Assembly: GCF_041296385.1 (NCBI RefSeq)
Contig: NC_091015.1
Location: forward strand, 52,456,345-52,520,344
Reading direction: 5' to 3'
Origin: Aphelocoma coerulescens
Lineage: Eukaryota; Chordata; Aves; Passeriformes; Corvidae
Length of the DNA: 64,000 bases
Position numbers and translations under genes: made by a program. Of the stretch, positions 9,631 to 28,562 are shown in pieces (position 1 is the stretch's first letter; each line of letters begins with the position of its first letter). The notes beneath the pieces were generated by a model. The model saw nothing but the letters and a program-made list of their open reading frames with translations. It had not been told where the DNA came from and did no database searches.

Positions 9631-9777
9631 AAGAACTGTTATTCCTATTTCCCACATCTTTGCCTAAAGACCCTTGATTTCAAAATTATAATAACTCAGA
9701 GGGAAAGGGGTTACATCTGCCACTCCAAGGGAGGCTTCTGCCTTCCTTAGCAGACACCTGTCTTTCAAACCAAGACA
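8823..9777 (+). repeat. ERV-L 3' LTR (955 bp)
   Basis: Same as the 5' LTR by eye except that the TA run is 8 bases longer. It ends in CA at 9777, followed by the target duplication 'atctc'. Confidence 0.95.
9576..9627. repeat. (TA)26 microsatellite in 3' LTR
   Basis: 26 TA units, four more than in the 5' LTR. Confidence 0.95.
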
Positions 9778-9782
9778 ATCTC
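9778..9782. repeat. Target-site duplication, right copy (ERV-L)
   Basis: 'atctc', matching 2430-2434. Confidence 0.9.
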
Positions 9783-11959
<2,177 letters not shown>

Positions 11960-12360
11960 CTCCTCTGGAAATTTATTACTGTATTCATTATCCTTACGTA
12001 AATGTATTTTCCTAACAGCTAATCCAATTCTCTGCAGTTTAAGTCCATTACTTCGATCTAATGCACCATGAATAGGTAAAACAATCTTTTTCCTTTTTTT
12101 TGGGCAATCTTTGTTATCTGAAGACTATTACCAACTCCCCACAGTCTTCTTTACTACCTGACCTGAGTTTGTCCTATATTTCCTTCTTGACCAAATTTCC
12201 TAGCCCTCAAACCATTCTCTCTGCTCTTTGATGAGCCTTCATGGACTGGCTCATAAACAGTCCAAGAATAATGCTCAAAATTGGGCATAATAGCCCTGGT
12301 CCTTCCCATGAGAAGCAAGAAGAGCTTCTCATTGCAAGGCTGATACACTCCAGAATTACA
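11960..12360 (-). mobile_element. Old CR1 LINE fragment
   Basis: The plus strand reads like the reverse complement of the CR1 3' region. It has a 'gcagtttaagtccatta' segment near 12037-12053, 'ctgaagactattacca' near 12119-12134, and 'ccctagtcctcaaacc'-like and 'ccaagaataatgctc'-like blocks in the usual CR1 order. It is strongly diverged and has no usable frame. Confidence 0.55.
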
Positions 12361-14004
12361 TTTACCTTATTTTAAGAACACCATGATACTGTTAACTAAT
12401 GTTCATAATAGAACTATTTCAGATTGCCAGCTGCATTTTTGCAGCTGGCTATTACTTAAATGAATAATTTAACACTCCTTTTTGGACTGCCTTCCATAAT
12501 GCCATCTGTTGCCAACATCTCACTCAATTTTCCAAACTAACTTTTGGATTTCAACTCTAGTGTTGGCTAGTGGCAACAACAGACAGGACTACAAGTAAGA
12601 TGACAGTATTGCTAGGATTTACAAGTTCTTTTTCTTCCCTAGAATCTTGGAAATACTGTTTTCTGTGACCTTTTAAGTCATCCCTACATCTATTTTCTTG
12701 CCATCTAAACAGGTTCAAGTACAAATCATTGCACTCCTGTGAACTGTGAGGTGCAATTTAAAAAATCGTGTTTGAGATTCTCAAATAGGAGGTAATACAG
12801 AAATATGACAGATTATTCTTAATACATAATTAAATTATGGGTTCTGTACCAGCCAGACAATGAATTATGGCAGCTGAGGAGCAGGGTCCATTTATCTCCA
12901 TGGGCTCTCCCTCCTTCCCCAAGATGCACAGGCAACTTTGTAAAATACATTAAATTTATCCAATGAAAGCTGTGGGTGTTGTCTACTAGAAACCTTTCCA
13001 GACATCTTACATATAGATAGCCATGATATGAGAAAGAACTTGGGTGGGAACCCATCTTCAGTAGCCTCCTTTAGAGACAGCAGGACTTCTCCCCCAGAGC
13101 TACCCAAACTTTTCCAGCTCCCTTTGCTGCTTTCCAAAGGGTCACAGCTTTCATGAGGTGTTGCACAGCTTGGGAGCTCCTGTGCAGGTGGCAGATAGAC
13201 GGCTCGCAGTTCCAGAGGGGATAATTTACTCTGACGTTCTCATTAGCAGACTGCATTAGTAACACTCGCTCTCTAAGCCAGAAGCATCGTTCTGACCCAG
13301 TAAGCTCTCTGCATATGTGAATACGTGTATTTGGGTGCAAGTGTTTACCAGCTGTTAATTAAGTGGCCACTAAGAACAATCCTCCATCTGGCAACAATGT
13401 GCCAACATCATTGCCTCAAATTGTAATTGTAATAACTGTAAAGGAGTCTATTTTCCATAGCAGTAAATTGACTTTTTTGTTCATGCACTGTACAAAATAG
13501 TTCTCACTGGTTAAAAGAACTACTTCTATGGAAGCTGCCATCAATTACCTATCGCATTTCTGTTAACATCTCAATGCAAATCTTCTTCTGAACATTATTA
13601 TACAAAGCATTTGCTGACCTGACTGTCAAACAGCAAATCCTAAACAATGATAACTTGAGAGACTAGCAAGCATTAGTCTTAGTTCAGAGTTACAGAGACA
13701 GCTGAGTTAGCAAAATGTCTTAGAAGAAAGTAATTGACCATAGGTCTTTCATTTGTCAGGAGTCTTCGTCTTGACCCTGACTTCAAAACCTTGCAATTTA
13801 AAACTTCTGCTTCAGAGAAAAAAGTTTCATCCAAAACTGATGGGAGGAAATGCAGAAAGAAAATCTCTCCTTTCTAAAACACAAATAGTAGAACTGAGTT
13901 CAGCCCTAGTAAACCTCAATTACATTTCCAGAACATGCATTTTCATGAACATTTTATTAGAAAAATGACCTACCAGTGAACAAATGGATGTAGAAAATGG
14001 TCCT
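12361..14004. other. CPNE4 intron, nothing recognised
   Basis: AT-rich non-coding sequence between the CR1 fragment and the LTR at 14005. Confidence 0.4.
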
Positions 14005-14575
14005 TGTTGAGGCTGGAATAATTTTCTTCTTTGTAGATGGTACAGGCTGTGTTTTGGATTTAGTATGAGAATAATGTTGATAACACACTGATGTTTTGGT
14101 TGTTGCTAAGTAGTGCTTTACTCTGTATCAAGGACTTTTCAGTTTCCCATGCTTTGCCAGAGAGGAGGTGCACAAAAAACCAGGAGGGAAGATAGCCAGG
14201 ATGGCTGACCTGAATGAGCCAAAGGATATTTCATACTGTAGACTGCCATGTTCAGTATATAAACTGGGGAGAGTTTGCTGAGAGCTGCTGATTGCTGCTA
14301 AGGGATGGGCTGGGCATCAGTCATCAGGTGGTAACTGATTGTACTATATATCACTTCCTTCTCTTGGGTTTTACTTTCCTCTCTCCCTCTCCTTTTCATT
14401 ACAGGTATTGTTATAATAAATAAAAATTTATTTCAATTATTAAAGTGTTCTTATCTCCAGCCATGAAGTTTGTCTTTTCTTTCTGATTCTCCTCCCCACT
14501 GTGGCAGGGATGGGGCAAGGCGGGTGTAAACAAGCAACTGCATGGTGCTTAGTTGCCAGCTGGGGTTAAACAACA
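14005..14575 (+). mobile_element. Solo avian ERV LTR
   Basis: The segment starts 'tgttgaggctgg' and ends '...tggtgcttagttgccagctggggttaaacaaca'. These ends, with a 'gttgataacacactgatg' block near 14072, a 'cagtatataaactggggag' TATA-like site near 14254 and a polyadenylation-like 'aataaataaaaa' near 14416, resemble a common bird ERV LTR family. No clean target duplication is visible, so the insertion is old or its edges are off by a few bases. Confidence 0.65.
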
Positions 14576-16077
14576 ACGATGCTTTTTAGTGCTCAGTGTG
14601 CATCTCATACAAAGACCAGACCTCAAAGATTTAAGAGGTGAGACTAAGAGAAGTGAAGTCAAGTTCATTTTCAGCTACATACAAACTACTACCCAGTTCT
14701 GGCCTAAGAGCACCACATGTCCAATAAAACATCATACTGAATGTGTTTGCACAAGGTGGAAATAAGAACAGAATGTAAAAGCCACTGCTCCGTTTCTGAG
14801 AGAAAGGATATGGATATGAAGTTACTCCTGTTTATCAAATATCCAATCATCTCAACAGAACATCATCTCAACTAGATTTCTGGTCTGCAGTGATAAGGGA
14901 TGTCAGCCCTGTGGTGAGATGGGAGTGAGAAATTCCCTTGGAGCGGATCTTAATTTTCCTTATTACATACAAGCCCTTACAGGTTAAGGACAGATGCTCA
15001 ATATTACTGTAGAGAAATCTGGATTCACATCTCCATTTGATCCTATTTCCAATTTAAAATACCTAAAAGAGGCTTTGCACTTTTTTTTTTTTCCATTATT
15101 TTGAAAGTATGAACAGATGCAAGACTCTATAGATAAAAGCACCAAGGCTCTGACACCAGCTGTGTACCAAGCATTGCTCAGCAGTCACTGAGAGACAAGG
15201 ACTCTGATGAAGGTTTGCTCTCTCCTATGCCAGAGTCGTGACTAATCAGCATTGTGTAAGATGAGATGTGAAATATAATGACTTGTTTTACCTGGCTTGT
15301 TTAAGAAACTTTTAAAATGTCTTTCTCTAGGTGGTCCTTTCTTAACCAAATATAGGGATAACTTTCAAAATACCATACAGAATTCCCAACACTCACAAAT
15401 TGAGTGGAAAACAAGATTTCAATATGGCTTTTTAACCCGGTTGTTTCAACACCATTGATTCAGCTTGCAAGGTGCCACCCTGAGCCAGAGGTCAAGTGTC
15501 ACAAATTCTTTATTTGGACTGTCCTCTTCTGCACACTGGACTTTCTTACAGGAACCCCAAATTTAGTTATTTACACGGACAGATTAAGCACGAATTTCCC
15601 TCAATCACAACAGTACACAACTTGAAGAAGTCTTTGTATCTCTTCCTTGCTAGCTGGGATAGCCAGAAAACTAACTTTTATTTCCTAGCACCTCTGTGTT
15701 AATTCTTGTCCCAGATGTGTTATTCCTGTTATATGGACTTTCATAGTTGCTCAGCTTTCTTCTAGCCAACTTAACTCTTTTCAGGACTGAAAAGAGCACC
15801 TAGGCACAGTTTAGTAGCACTTTTCCCTCAATCCAAACGCCTTTTACACAGACTGAATCTTCATGATCAAATACATTAAAGCGCAGAGCCCTTGGTGGCA
15901 AACATACCTGGATCCTGGAGAAGCAACTCCCACCAAAAACAGCAGTGGTATATATAGAAACAGAGTGTTTTTCTAACAGCATCCCCTAGAACCATGTTGA
16001 TATATCAAGGAAAGAAAAGTAGCACTCGTACTCTTTCAAAAAAACATGTTTCAAATCTTTCACCAACCCTTATGTCA
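14576..16077. other. CPNE4 intron, nothing recognised
   Basis: AT-rich non-coding sequence. Short open frames at 15404-15702 lack recognisable motifs. Confidence 0.4.
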
Positions 16078-16235
16078 TTGTTTAACCCCAGCCAGCTGCT
16101 AAGCCCCACACAGTCACTGCTTTATTCCACCCCAGCAAGATAGGGGAGAGAATGAGAGGAGTAGAAGTGATAAAAACTCATGGGTTGAGACAGTAACAGT
16201 TTAATAGGTAAAGCAACTGGTATCTTACCAAGTTT
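16078..16235 (-). mobile_element. ERV LTR fragment (3' part, minus strand)
   Basis: The plus strand begins 'tgtttaaccccagccagctgctaagc', the reverse complement of the end of the same LTR family as 14005-14575. It continues through 'tgggttgagacagtaacag' and 'ttaataggtaaagca'. The 5' portion of the LTR is missing. Confidence 0.6.
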
Positions 16236-18870
16236 GGGTGGGGATTTTTACATATATAATTAAAATGACTTGACTATATTCACAAAATCCTTTTAACCCT
16301 TGATGCACAGCAAGGGAAGGATTCTGTGGTACATAAAACTTGGGACATAACCATATCAAAAGTATTTGCCAGTTATGCTACATGGTCTCTTAAGCTCTTC
16401 CCTTCTAGCATAAAAGTACCACTTTTAAAGCACTTTTCTTCACTGTTACAAAGCCTCCCAAATGAAGGACAGCAATACTTTCATGATATTGCTGTAAGTG
16501 GAATGATGCAACCAGAGTGACTAGACAAATGATTGGAGATTTAACATTTGTAAAATGTATTCTGAAGCTTGTAAATTAAAATATTAGTGCACTCTTACTA
16601 TAATCCACTCAAGTCAGATACTGTTAAGCCTCTAAACACCCACAAATAAAATGTCAGACCTTAATGGCATTTCACCTGTATAGGTGAATAATGAAAGACC
16701 AATTTAACCACAGGCAGCAGAAGTAGCTCTGCCTCACAGTGTAAAAATTCTTTCTCCTACTTCATGCATTGCTCTTTAGCCTGGTTTGTGACAAAGCTTG
16801 ATTTATACAACTCTGATGTGCTTGTGTTTATCTTGCTATCTATCCCCCAGCTGCTTTTGAACCCACCAAATAGTTTTTGTGAATGGTGGCACATAGTTGC
16901 AGATGCACCAAGCACACTACATTTCAACATGAAGAGAGACCAGACGTTACATAAATGCTGGCGACCGCACTCCACTCTCATGGACAAAAAGGTTTGGGAA
17001 ATGCATCACAGATACTGAGAAATCACTTCAAGAGAACAATTTTGGATGTATAGGTCTCCAGTGAAGAAAGTTTCATTCTGTCTAACTGCTCACAGAATTC
17101 TTGTTCCTCGGTAGAGCCAGTTTTAGTGCTATAATCATCCTCTCTGTACATATGATTCCTTCTGTACCATACTCACCATTCTTCAAGATTTCTTTTGTTT
17201 GCTATAGTATTGTTCAGCTCAAAGTCTATTTACAGCTGAATTATACCTCTCCCTTTGTTAAAGACCTGTACCTGAAAATAGTCAATCAAAACAGAACACT
17301 GAGAAAAAAAGATACGTCTATCACAAGAGGAATAATGTTATTACAGGAAATATCTTATCAATAGCTTAAAAGGTCTTTGAATTTAATTAGTGTGTAGAGT
17401 AGCAGCCCTTTTAGAATTAGTCATAATAATATCTCGTGATAATAGCAAACTAAATTTTAAATTACTTTTCTAAAGACTGCTACAGTAATTCATACTAAAA
17501 GATAAAGCATGCGAAAACAAAGCAGTAGAAACTGTGCAAGAAATTTCATTAACTATAGCAAGATTCATCTAGAACAGGAAATCTTGCAGCTTCAGAGATC
17601 ATGCTGCAATGGCAAACCAAGAGCATCCTGGGGATAACTGAGGTGCTGAAAGGGTTAGGCAAAGTTAGGGAGAGTACTGTGTTCATTATTTGCTTCTGCT
17701 CTGAGTCAGTGCAGGTAGAAAATGACATTCACATCCAATAAAATACATTATTCATCCCACTAATGAATTGAGTAACTTCATTTGGAGGAGATCAAAGGCC
17801 AAGTATTTAAAGGTACCTAGATACCTAAGGAGGCACACAGACATCTAATGAGATTTAGGAATTCAAATACCTTGAAAAAACTGGTCCTGTGTCTTTTGAA
17901 CCACAGAAGCCATCAACAGTCTGTTAAACAAATATTCTCCTGCGACCTGTTTCAGTTTAATTAATTCAGGTGCAATCATGACTCTTTTAGCCTTTCTCTA
18001 ATTCAAGAGCAAGGGGATTTGCAATGGCTGAAATTGAACTAATAATCAGTCAGCTTTTTCAAGTGCATAATCTGCTAATGACATATATTATTAAAAGCAC
18101 ACGAGAAACAATTATGTTCATTACCAAGAAGGAAGATTTTCAATCCAATTTGTACACAAATGTGTGTATGGGTAATTTTAAGTCTCAGAATAATACTTGA
18201 AAATGTTCTTGACAGGAAAAGATTTCCATCTCTGCAGTTCTCTTCTGTTACTAGCTGAGCAAATAACAGAGTAACAATATTTTAACACTTCTGTAAATTA
18301 AAAGAAACTAAACAAGGAATGGAATCCCAAATTTGAAAATAGCAAAGTCCAGCCATGGTAAGTAATGGAAGAAAAGCCACAAAGGCTATTCCCACAAAAT
18401 ATGTCACAGAGAATAACCCAACCCACAGAGCTGGGGTGGTTCACAGCATTTAAGAAATAAAAACTTCACTGGTTCCCACAATTTAATGATGTTGCATGCA
18501 CAGCTGACTAGTAATTAAGAAGGTCTTGGCAATGTGAGTTGGTTTAGTTCTCATCAGAAAATGGCTATTCATTGAAATAGTTCTTGTGAAAAGAACAGAC
18601 TAAAATTTCTGGGTGAAACTTCAGAGGTAAAAAGTCTTTCTAAGCCACCCACTTGATACTTATTTACTGCGTGGTTAAGAAGTTAACTTTGACTATTAGA
18701 AAGTTTGAGCCCTTGAGCCCTTACTGTACTAAATGATGCAATTTCAATGTTCTATAAAATTAATGGAATATAAATCTGAATGGTTCCAATAAGAGAGCTT
18801 TAGAAGCTCATGGCATATGAAGGCACTAACATATAAACAGAACAGGACCTGGATTTGGGGTTTTGCTGTC
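16236..18870. other. CPNE4 intron, nothing recognised
   Basis: AT-rich non-coding sequence without a clear repeat or exon. Confidence 0.4.
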
Positions 18871-19121
18871 TGTATTGGGTTCATTTCCCCACAGCAGCCC
18901 TCACAGGTCTGTGCTGTGCCTTGGTAGTTGGAAAGGTGTTGATAACACACCAGGGTGTGGCTACTGCTGAGCAGGGCTGGCACAGCATCAGTACTGTCTC
19001 TCGACATTTCCCCCCATCAGGGGGCTGGGGGTAAGAAAGATCCTGGGAGGCCAGCTCACCCAAATTAATAAAAGGGATATTCTACACCATGCACCCCAGC
19101 CAAGGTCAAACCACCGCACTA
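18871..19121 (+). mobile_element. ERV LTR fragment (internally deleted)
   Basis: Begins 'tgtattgggttca' and contains 'ggtgttgataacacaccag', 'gctgagcagggctggcacag' and 'aaaagggatattctacacca', which are the 5'-half blocks of the LTR family seen at 14005. It then jumps to an LTR-end-like 'agccaaggtcaaacca'. The right edge is uncertain. Confidence 0.55.
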
Positions 19122-20009
19122 CCACCGTTGAATATCACGAAAATCAGACTGTTAAATTTCTGACTGTGCTTTTCCATCTAATATTTTTTTCCCCATTGGT
19201 TTTTTTTCACATACATAAACCTATCAAATAAAAATCAATCTATCTCCTGACATTCAAACAATCACAGATTTTGTGAGCAACCAAAAAGCAAAAGAAATAC
19301 AAAACCCTCAGTGATTACGTGGGGATTCAGTTGGAGGTGATTAGTCTGGGTGAATGGAGTGCCTGAAGACTTTTCCTAGGAACAAGGAAGAGGAAAGAGA
19401 AAAAACAAAGAGGAAAGAGAAAGGAAAGAATCTACTCTCCATAGTTACAGACAACATCCGTAAAACCATGACCAGGCATGAACTGATTCATAGCATCTAA
19501 AGCACCTGTAGGACAGCAAGAGGTCACCTTTACAGAGGGACACCCCAACTAATATATTACTGGTTGTGATTTCACTGCCTATCTCTACAAAGCCGTGCAG
19601 GTGCCTCAGCTTGCCAGTCCCTGTGCAAAGAAGAGCAACTATTTAGAGTGAATCAAAGAGTTAGAAGATTAGTGGGCAGATGCACAGCCTGATGGAGCAT
19701 CCCAAGCCATTTCGGCTGAAGCAGAAATCACAATGCCAAACCACTGCTCTACCACAACACTCCCACTCCAACCAATGAGAGCTGTCATCTACAGCAGCAG
19801 CTCAGGAAGGCTGATATTACTGCCTTCCTCCCTAAGCAAGACCAGCTGAAACTAAGTCATCTCTGCTCTGGTTATTTTTACTTTGCAAATCCAGGCTTTC
19901 TTTTGCCACTTGAAAGCTACTAAAAGTATTTGCAAATGTTTCCATGTGATATAGGAGTGAGGGTTCATTATGACTCTGCTTACGCAGAGGAAGGCATCAC
20001 CATTGTGAG
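19122..20009. other. CPNE4 intron, nothing recognised
   Basis: Non-coding; includes a purine-rich patch near 19375-19430 (gaggaaagag repeats). Confidence 0.4.
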
Positions 20010-20115
20010 GGTGCCAAACACTGGGACAAAACCCAGAGAGGCTGTGATAACTTCATCCTTGGAGACATTCAAGACTGGACTGGACAAGCCCCTGAGCAAT
20101 CTGCTCTAATCCATT
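20010..20115 (+). mobile_element. CR1 LINE fragment (3' region)
   Basis: 'ggctgtgataacttcatcc', 'gagacattcaagactggact' and 'ggacaagcccctgagcaatc' are typical of the CR1 3' end. The piece is short and truncated at both sides. Confidence 0.7.
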
Positions 20116-20267
20116 TTGAGCAGCAGATTGAACTGGAGACTCCAGGGATACCTCCTCACTTAAATTACTTTATGATTTGAACAGGAAGAGCACACATTCC
20201 CAAATGTCTATGCCACTTCCTTTTGTGGTACTTCAAGTAAACCCCACTAAGGATTTGCTCCAGACAC

Positions 20268-20750
20268 ACCACCTGGAGCAATGCATCCAGTTTTGGGTCT
20301 CCAGAAGAGTGCCATGGAGCAGTGGTCAGAGGGCTGGAGCACCTCTCCTCATGGAGACAGGCTGAGAGAGTTGGGGCTCGGCCTGGAGAAGAGAAGGTTC
20401 TGGGGTGACCTCAGAGCACCTTCCCGTACCTAAAGGAGGCTACAAGAGAGCTGGAGAGAGACTTCTCACAAAGGCATGGAGTGACAGGACAAGGGGTGAT
20501 GGCTTTAAACTGAAAGAGAGTGGATTTAGACTAGATATTAGAACTAATTTCACTATGAGGGTGGTGACCCTTTGGAACAGGTTCCCCAGAGAAGTTGTGG
20601 ATGCCCCATTGCTGGAAGTGTTCAACGCCAGGCTGGATGAGGCTTGGAGCAACCTGGTCTAGTGGAAGGTGTCCTTGCCCATGGCATGGGAGTTGGAATT
20701 AGATGGTCTTTAAGGACCTTTCCAACCAAACCCTGTTGGGATTCTATGAA
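20268..20750 (+). mobile_element. CR1 LINE 3' end
   Basis: This is a 5'-truncated CR1 copy in plus orientation. It includes the remnant of the reverse transcriptase ORF C-terminus (frame 20405-20662 with RLDIRTNFTMRVVTLWNRF and REVVDAPLLEVFNARLDEA), the 'agatggtctttaaggacctt' block, and the 'attctatgaa' tail that ends CR1 elements. CR1 is the dominant LINE of birds, and this copy is good evidence for an avian host. Confidence 0.92.
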
Positions 20751-24033
<3,283 letters not shown>

Positions 24034-26628
24034 TCAATTCAAAAAGAGGTCACATGAGTGGCTTCTCTTTCTACCACTGATGGACAACCATGAGCTCCTC
24101 AAATACACTGTGCTCATTTATCAGGACTGACAGCTGGGACTGTGACCACAGACAGTCCTGTCTGTACTGTCAGAGCAGCTGCTGTTTCTTTGCTGGGCTG
24201 ACCACAAACACAAGATAAGGCCACCTTCCCTTGCCTCTCCCTTCCAGCAAGTCTTTGGCAGAATAACTGAGAAACAAACTGTAGAATAAATACAGAATTT
24301 ACATCTCCAGCAGCCGAGTGATACTGGTTCATCAAACTAAATGGAAAAGAGAGTAACACCACCAGTAATAACTTATTTCAGACAATTTGCATGATTAAGA
24401 AGTGGAGAACCGGAACCACAGCAACAGCTTTTCTTAAAAGTATATAAATTTTTGCATGCTGTTAAGTTGCATCCCAAGAATCTGATGGGTTATACTGTTT
24501 ATTCCTACCTCTGAGTCTTAAAACTTTAAAGAAACATCATTAAATCTATATTGTTATTTCTTTTTTAAAAAAAGTGTTCATAGAGTACTTTCTAGTTCTC
24601 TTAAAATGTAGTACTTGGGTTTCTTATTTTTGAAATAGGCCTTTGCTATTTTTCATTATGATGCATCATTGGTGACAACGTAAGCAATGAAGCAATTTCC
24701 TTTTTTCCACTCTCTTTGCCCTGGCACAGAAAAAAACTTAATAATTCTGTAAGATTAAAGGAACTGATCCTGAAATGAAGTAGGACTTGGGCACATCAGT
24801 CACTAGATAGGAGGTGGCTGGTGTGCCATGGAACAGACAAATTAAATTGCTCAGAGGAAGAGTGATGAGATCCTTTGTCTGATTCCTGCTCAGGAACATC
24901 TGTTGTGCAAAAAATGACAGCCGCTTGCTTCACTTTTCAGAGTTTATAATGCATTAGCCTTTCTAGTAGTTATCGGCAAGGACGCAAAGAGTCAAGTAAA
25001 TCAAAAGCAGGAGAAAAAATGAACAGTTCCTGGTAGAACATTTATTTTACTGCTCATCAAAGGTGTCAGATTGACAGCTCTGACAGTTGAAATCCTTTAG
25101 CAAATCATCAAACAGATGCTACCAGTCATGGAATAGACCCAAACCAGTGTTACCACTGCTGCCTTCTCACACAGCTGTGTCAATGTGCTCTGACTATGCC
25201 AGGATGAAACCATCACAAAAAGGAAAGCAACCTTACTTACAAATTCATTCTTAATGTATTTGCTTAGACTAGCTGAAAATGATGGGTTTGGTATCAGTCA
25301 TGAAAAGAATAATAAGAATAATGTAAGGTGAGAAAGGATACCAGCTATCTTTATTCAGATGCTGGTCTATCTCAAAAATTTTTGTTATCTCCACAATCAG
25401 CAATCAGTATGACTCCACCATTACTGCTACAACTAGAAATATTTCTTATGTCAGATAACGATGACTAATCAGTTCACTGAGATGCTCCTGAGATCTCTTC
25501 TAAGTGAAAAGTGATGTGTTTCACTTGCAGAAGAGTGGTCATTTCATGAACTAGTGCTTCAGCAGCCCCAATAATCAAAACATTTAAATGACTGGTTTTA
25601 AATTTTTCTTCATAGCCATAGCAATCTGCTGAACTCATTCCTTGCAAGTGTATAAACTGTTAAGTGGCATCATTTTAATTGCTTCATTGGTACAGCAGAT
25701 CTCAGGCAGTAACTGAAGTTTCTGTTATTGTTTCACCTCATCTCTTCCTTTCTGCTGGAAAGGGTTCTCCACTGTGAAATACATCAAGATTTACACTTGC
25801 ACTCAACACAGGTTAAATATGTGGCTGCTCAAGGGAGTAAAGTGCCTAAAAATGGAGGCACCGTTCTGCACACAGGGACATTAAGAATTTCAGTCTCACA
25901 CAGAGATAAGACATTGTTTGCTTTTTCCAGCCTGTGATTGACTGACATCCTTCCCTTGACAGACACCATACTGAAATATAGCCATTTCACTGAATTTCCC
26001 CAGTCTCCCCACATTATTGAGATGATACATCAAGCCAGCATGTCAGAGCATGGGATTAGGTGAGAAAAATCTGTATAGAAAGAAGCAATGCCAACAGCTC
26101 CACAAGCCATATAAAATTCTTTGTGCCTCTCTCAGCCATCAGCAACAGCATTAACCCCTGTTAGTCTACCTTGTCTCCAGTCTGCTTTGTCAGCATGTTT
26201 CACTGTTACCCTACTCCTTGGCTAGAAAGTCTGGAAGGGTCCTCAGCATGGGAAGCCAGGCTCCATTCCCTGGCTTTGATTACTGTGTAGCAGGGCTAAG
26301 CACTGATAACCAGCTGGAGTGACTCGTGATAAAGAAGCAGTGGCAAACAGAACAGCTCAAAAAATTACCCAACTCTCATGGAACACCCTGGTTGGAAGAT
26401 GCTTTATAAACACAAGGTATAATCTCCACTTGACTCCTGCCACTGTTTAAAGGCTGTTCTTTCTTGAGTATTCCTGCTCTCACATTCAATCCTAAAGCCT
26501 TAATGCTCTCTTTAGAAATACTGGATGAGCATGAAACCTTAATGAAAACTGGTGGAAATATTATTGCTAAGTGCAGTTTCATGCTGATAACCATCAAAAA
26601 GCTCATGATCTACAGGGCTGCAGACACT

Positions 26629-26704
26629 TACAAAAAAACCCCAAAACAAACTAACAAACAAAAAAACCCCAAACCAAACCAAAAAAAAACCCAACAAAAA
26701 AACC
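26629..26704. repeat. A/C-rich simple repeat
   Basis: Runs of A separated by short C tracts (caaaaaaacccc-like). Confidence 0.8.
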
Positions 26705-28548
26705 TGACCTGGTTTTAACCACAAGTTATCCTAATACCTGCAGGACCTGTTTCATTTCAATCAAGATACAGTGTCATCCTCCATGCTGACCCAAAACACA
26801 GGTTCACAGCAGTCTGACAAGATATCAGCCTCAAGCCATATGCCCTTAATCCTGCTGTCACCCAAAATTACTTGCAGCACTTCCACTTATATGGATGATG
26901 AAGGCTCAAATGCTCAAAGAAAACACAGTTTAGCTTTGCCCAGCCTCATTAATTGAGCACTCAGGAAGTTACAACTCTCAGCATGAATGTTTTCCAAAAC
27001 ATAATGAAGAACACTAAATCTCCATTACTTTTGGGGAAGACAGCTTTAAAGTCCAACAACAGTATGTTATAAGCAAGTGGAACTACACTTTTGGTCTTGT
27101 TGCAGAAAACCCTAATCCTGACAACAAGCAGATTTTTCAACAGGACATGGACACGGGTCATGTCCACAGCTTTAGGATTTGCTGATGCCTGACATATGAG
27201 CCATCTGTTATTTTGGGACTTTGCTAGAACAAGGAATTTCTCCAACTCACTGAAGCAGAACAAATTTTCAAAAGAAACAATTGACAGCTACATGCACCTT
27301 CGGGCTGTGTCAAGAGGTAAAACTGACCTTAAAAAGAGCAGTGTTCATCTGACACCCTGATCCGAACATCTGCTTCGTGGTGCAGCTTCACCTGCACTTT
27401 CCCTTCAAGGACAATTTAAACAGAGAAAAGGACTTGCATCTTCACCTCCTGGGACGGACTCACACTGCTTTCCCTCTTCATCTCTTTAGGTCCTTGTCAC
27501 TTCACAGAAGGTGGCGCCCTGCTGAGTAGCCAGGATTACTTGGCAGGCCCATCTGGATGCAGCCACCCTGTGAGCTTCCCCTTGGGGAACTATGAATGAC
27601 ATACAAACACCAAAGTTGGCAACCACGGTGCAAAGTGCCATCTCAACAGCAGGAATTAAAATATAGGAAAGAAAACGGGCCTTCTGAATCCTCTTGTCAA
27701 ACTTGCAGGGAGTTGGAAGCTGGGTTTGAAAGCTGTTTTCTTTCTGTACTGTTGACATGGACGGACAGTTGCCAGAAATGTTTGCCTGTCTCCCTGTTTA
27801 CTCACCATCACTGCTGAAGAACTGCAAAACTGTCTTTGCAGTCAGATAGCATCAAATTAAAGAAGGCACAAAGGACAGAAGAACAAATACTAAAATTCAG
27901 GCTTCTTATTCTGTTTATACCTTTTGTCTGTGACCTGTTGAAAAGCAGTGAGCTTTGCAGAACTGCAGAGCTTTGCATGTGGTAAACGTGGTATCTTCAG
28001 TGAGGAAACAGTTCCTCATCCTAGAAAAAAATTCACTGACAAAGAAGTAATTCAATGGTTGAAGTATGGGTTCAGGATCTCCACTCCATCTTTCATCGTT
28101 AGTTGAGAAGTGAAGCTGAGGGAAAAGATCCAGACTGAGGGGGATTTATCTTCTATCAAAATTAGATGAAGTATAAGCTATTGCATATACAAGGATGAAC
28201 AAGGATTATGTAGAAGCTTAGTGTCACCTGGTATCTCAGGCTTTTAAGTGATCATAAAAACAACTTTCTCATTATGTCCTTGGGAACCAGTAAAATGGGG
28301 AATTGTCTACAGGGCCCAAAGCTCTGCACCTCAAGGCCATGCTTCCATGTTTAGCACAGATCTGTTATGTGGAGAACTCCATGTCCCACACAGATAATTG
28401 GTACCTACCTGCTCTCCACTGTATTTCTAGCAAACATACAACTAGCAGAAAAGAAACACATCTTCACTGGTTGTTTCTTGGCATCTTTGAGGTGAAGAGC
28501 AGCCAAGGGCCATGAAGAATTCACTGTGTTCTCACCAAAAGGACAATT

Positions 28549-28562
28549 GGGGGGGGGGGGGG
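28549..28562. repeat. Poly(G) run
   Basis: Fourteen consecutive G on the plus strand. Confidence 0.9.

Larger units (their letters stand above)
2435..9777 (+). mobile_element. Complete young ERV-L-type provirus, gag-pol, no env
   Basis: This 7343-bp provirus has the order LTR, tRNA-Lys primer site, gag, UAG, pol, LTR. The LTRs start TG and end CA and are flanked by a 5-bp duplication. Gag and pol are uninterrupted apart from the single UAG between them. Pol has protease, reverse transcriptase, RNase H and integrase motifs in order. Only 136 bases lie between the end of pol and the right LTR, so there is no env and no dUTPase. The Gag and Pol sequences resemble ERV-L (class III) elements of birds as I remember them; this class call is less certain than the gene calls. 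The element is antisense to CPNE4. The two LTRs look identical outside one microsatellite, so the insertion is recent and may be polymorphic in the population. Confidence 0.95.

Noticed and set aside
20405..20662. 85-codon frame resembling a reverse transcriptase C-terminus
   Set aside because: It is not a gene; it is the end of the 5'-truncated CR1 copy at 20268-20750.
26464..26724. Open frames across the A/C-rich repeat, with Lys/Pro/Asn-rich translation
   Set aside because: Low-complexity translation of a simple repeat.
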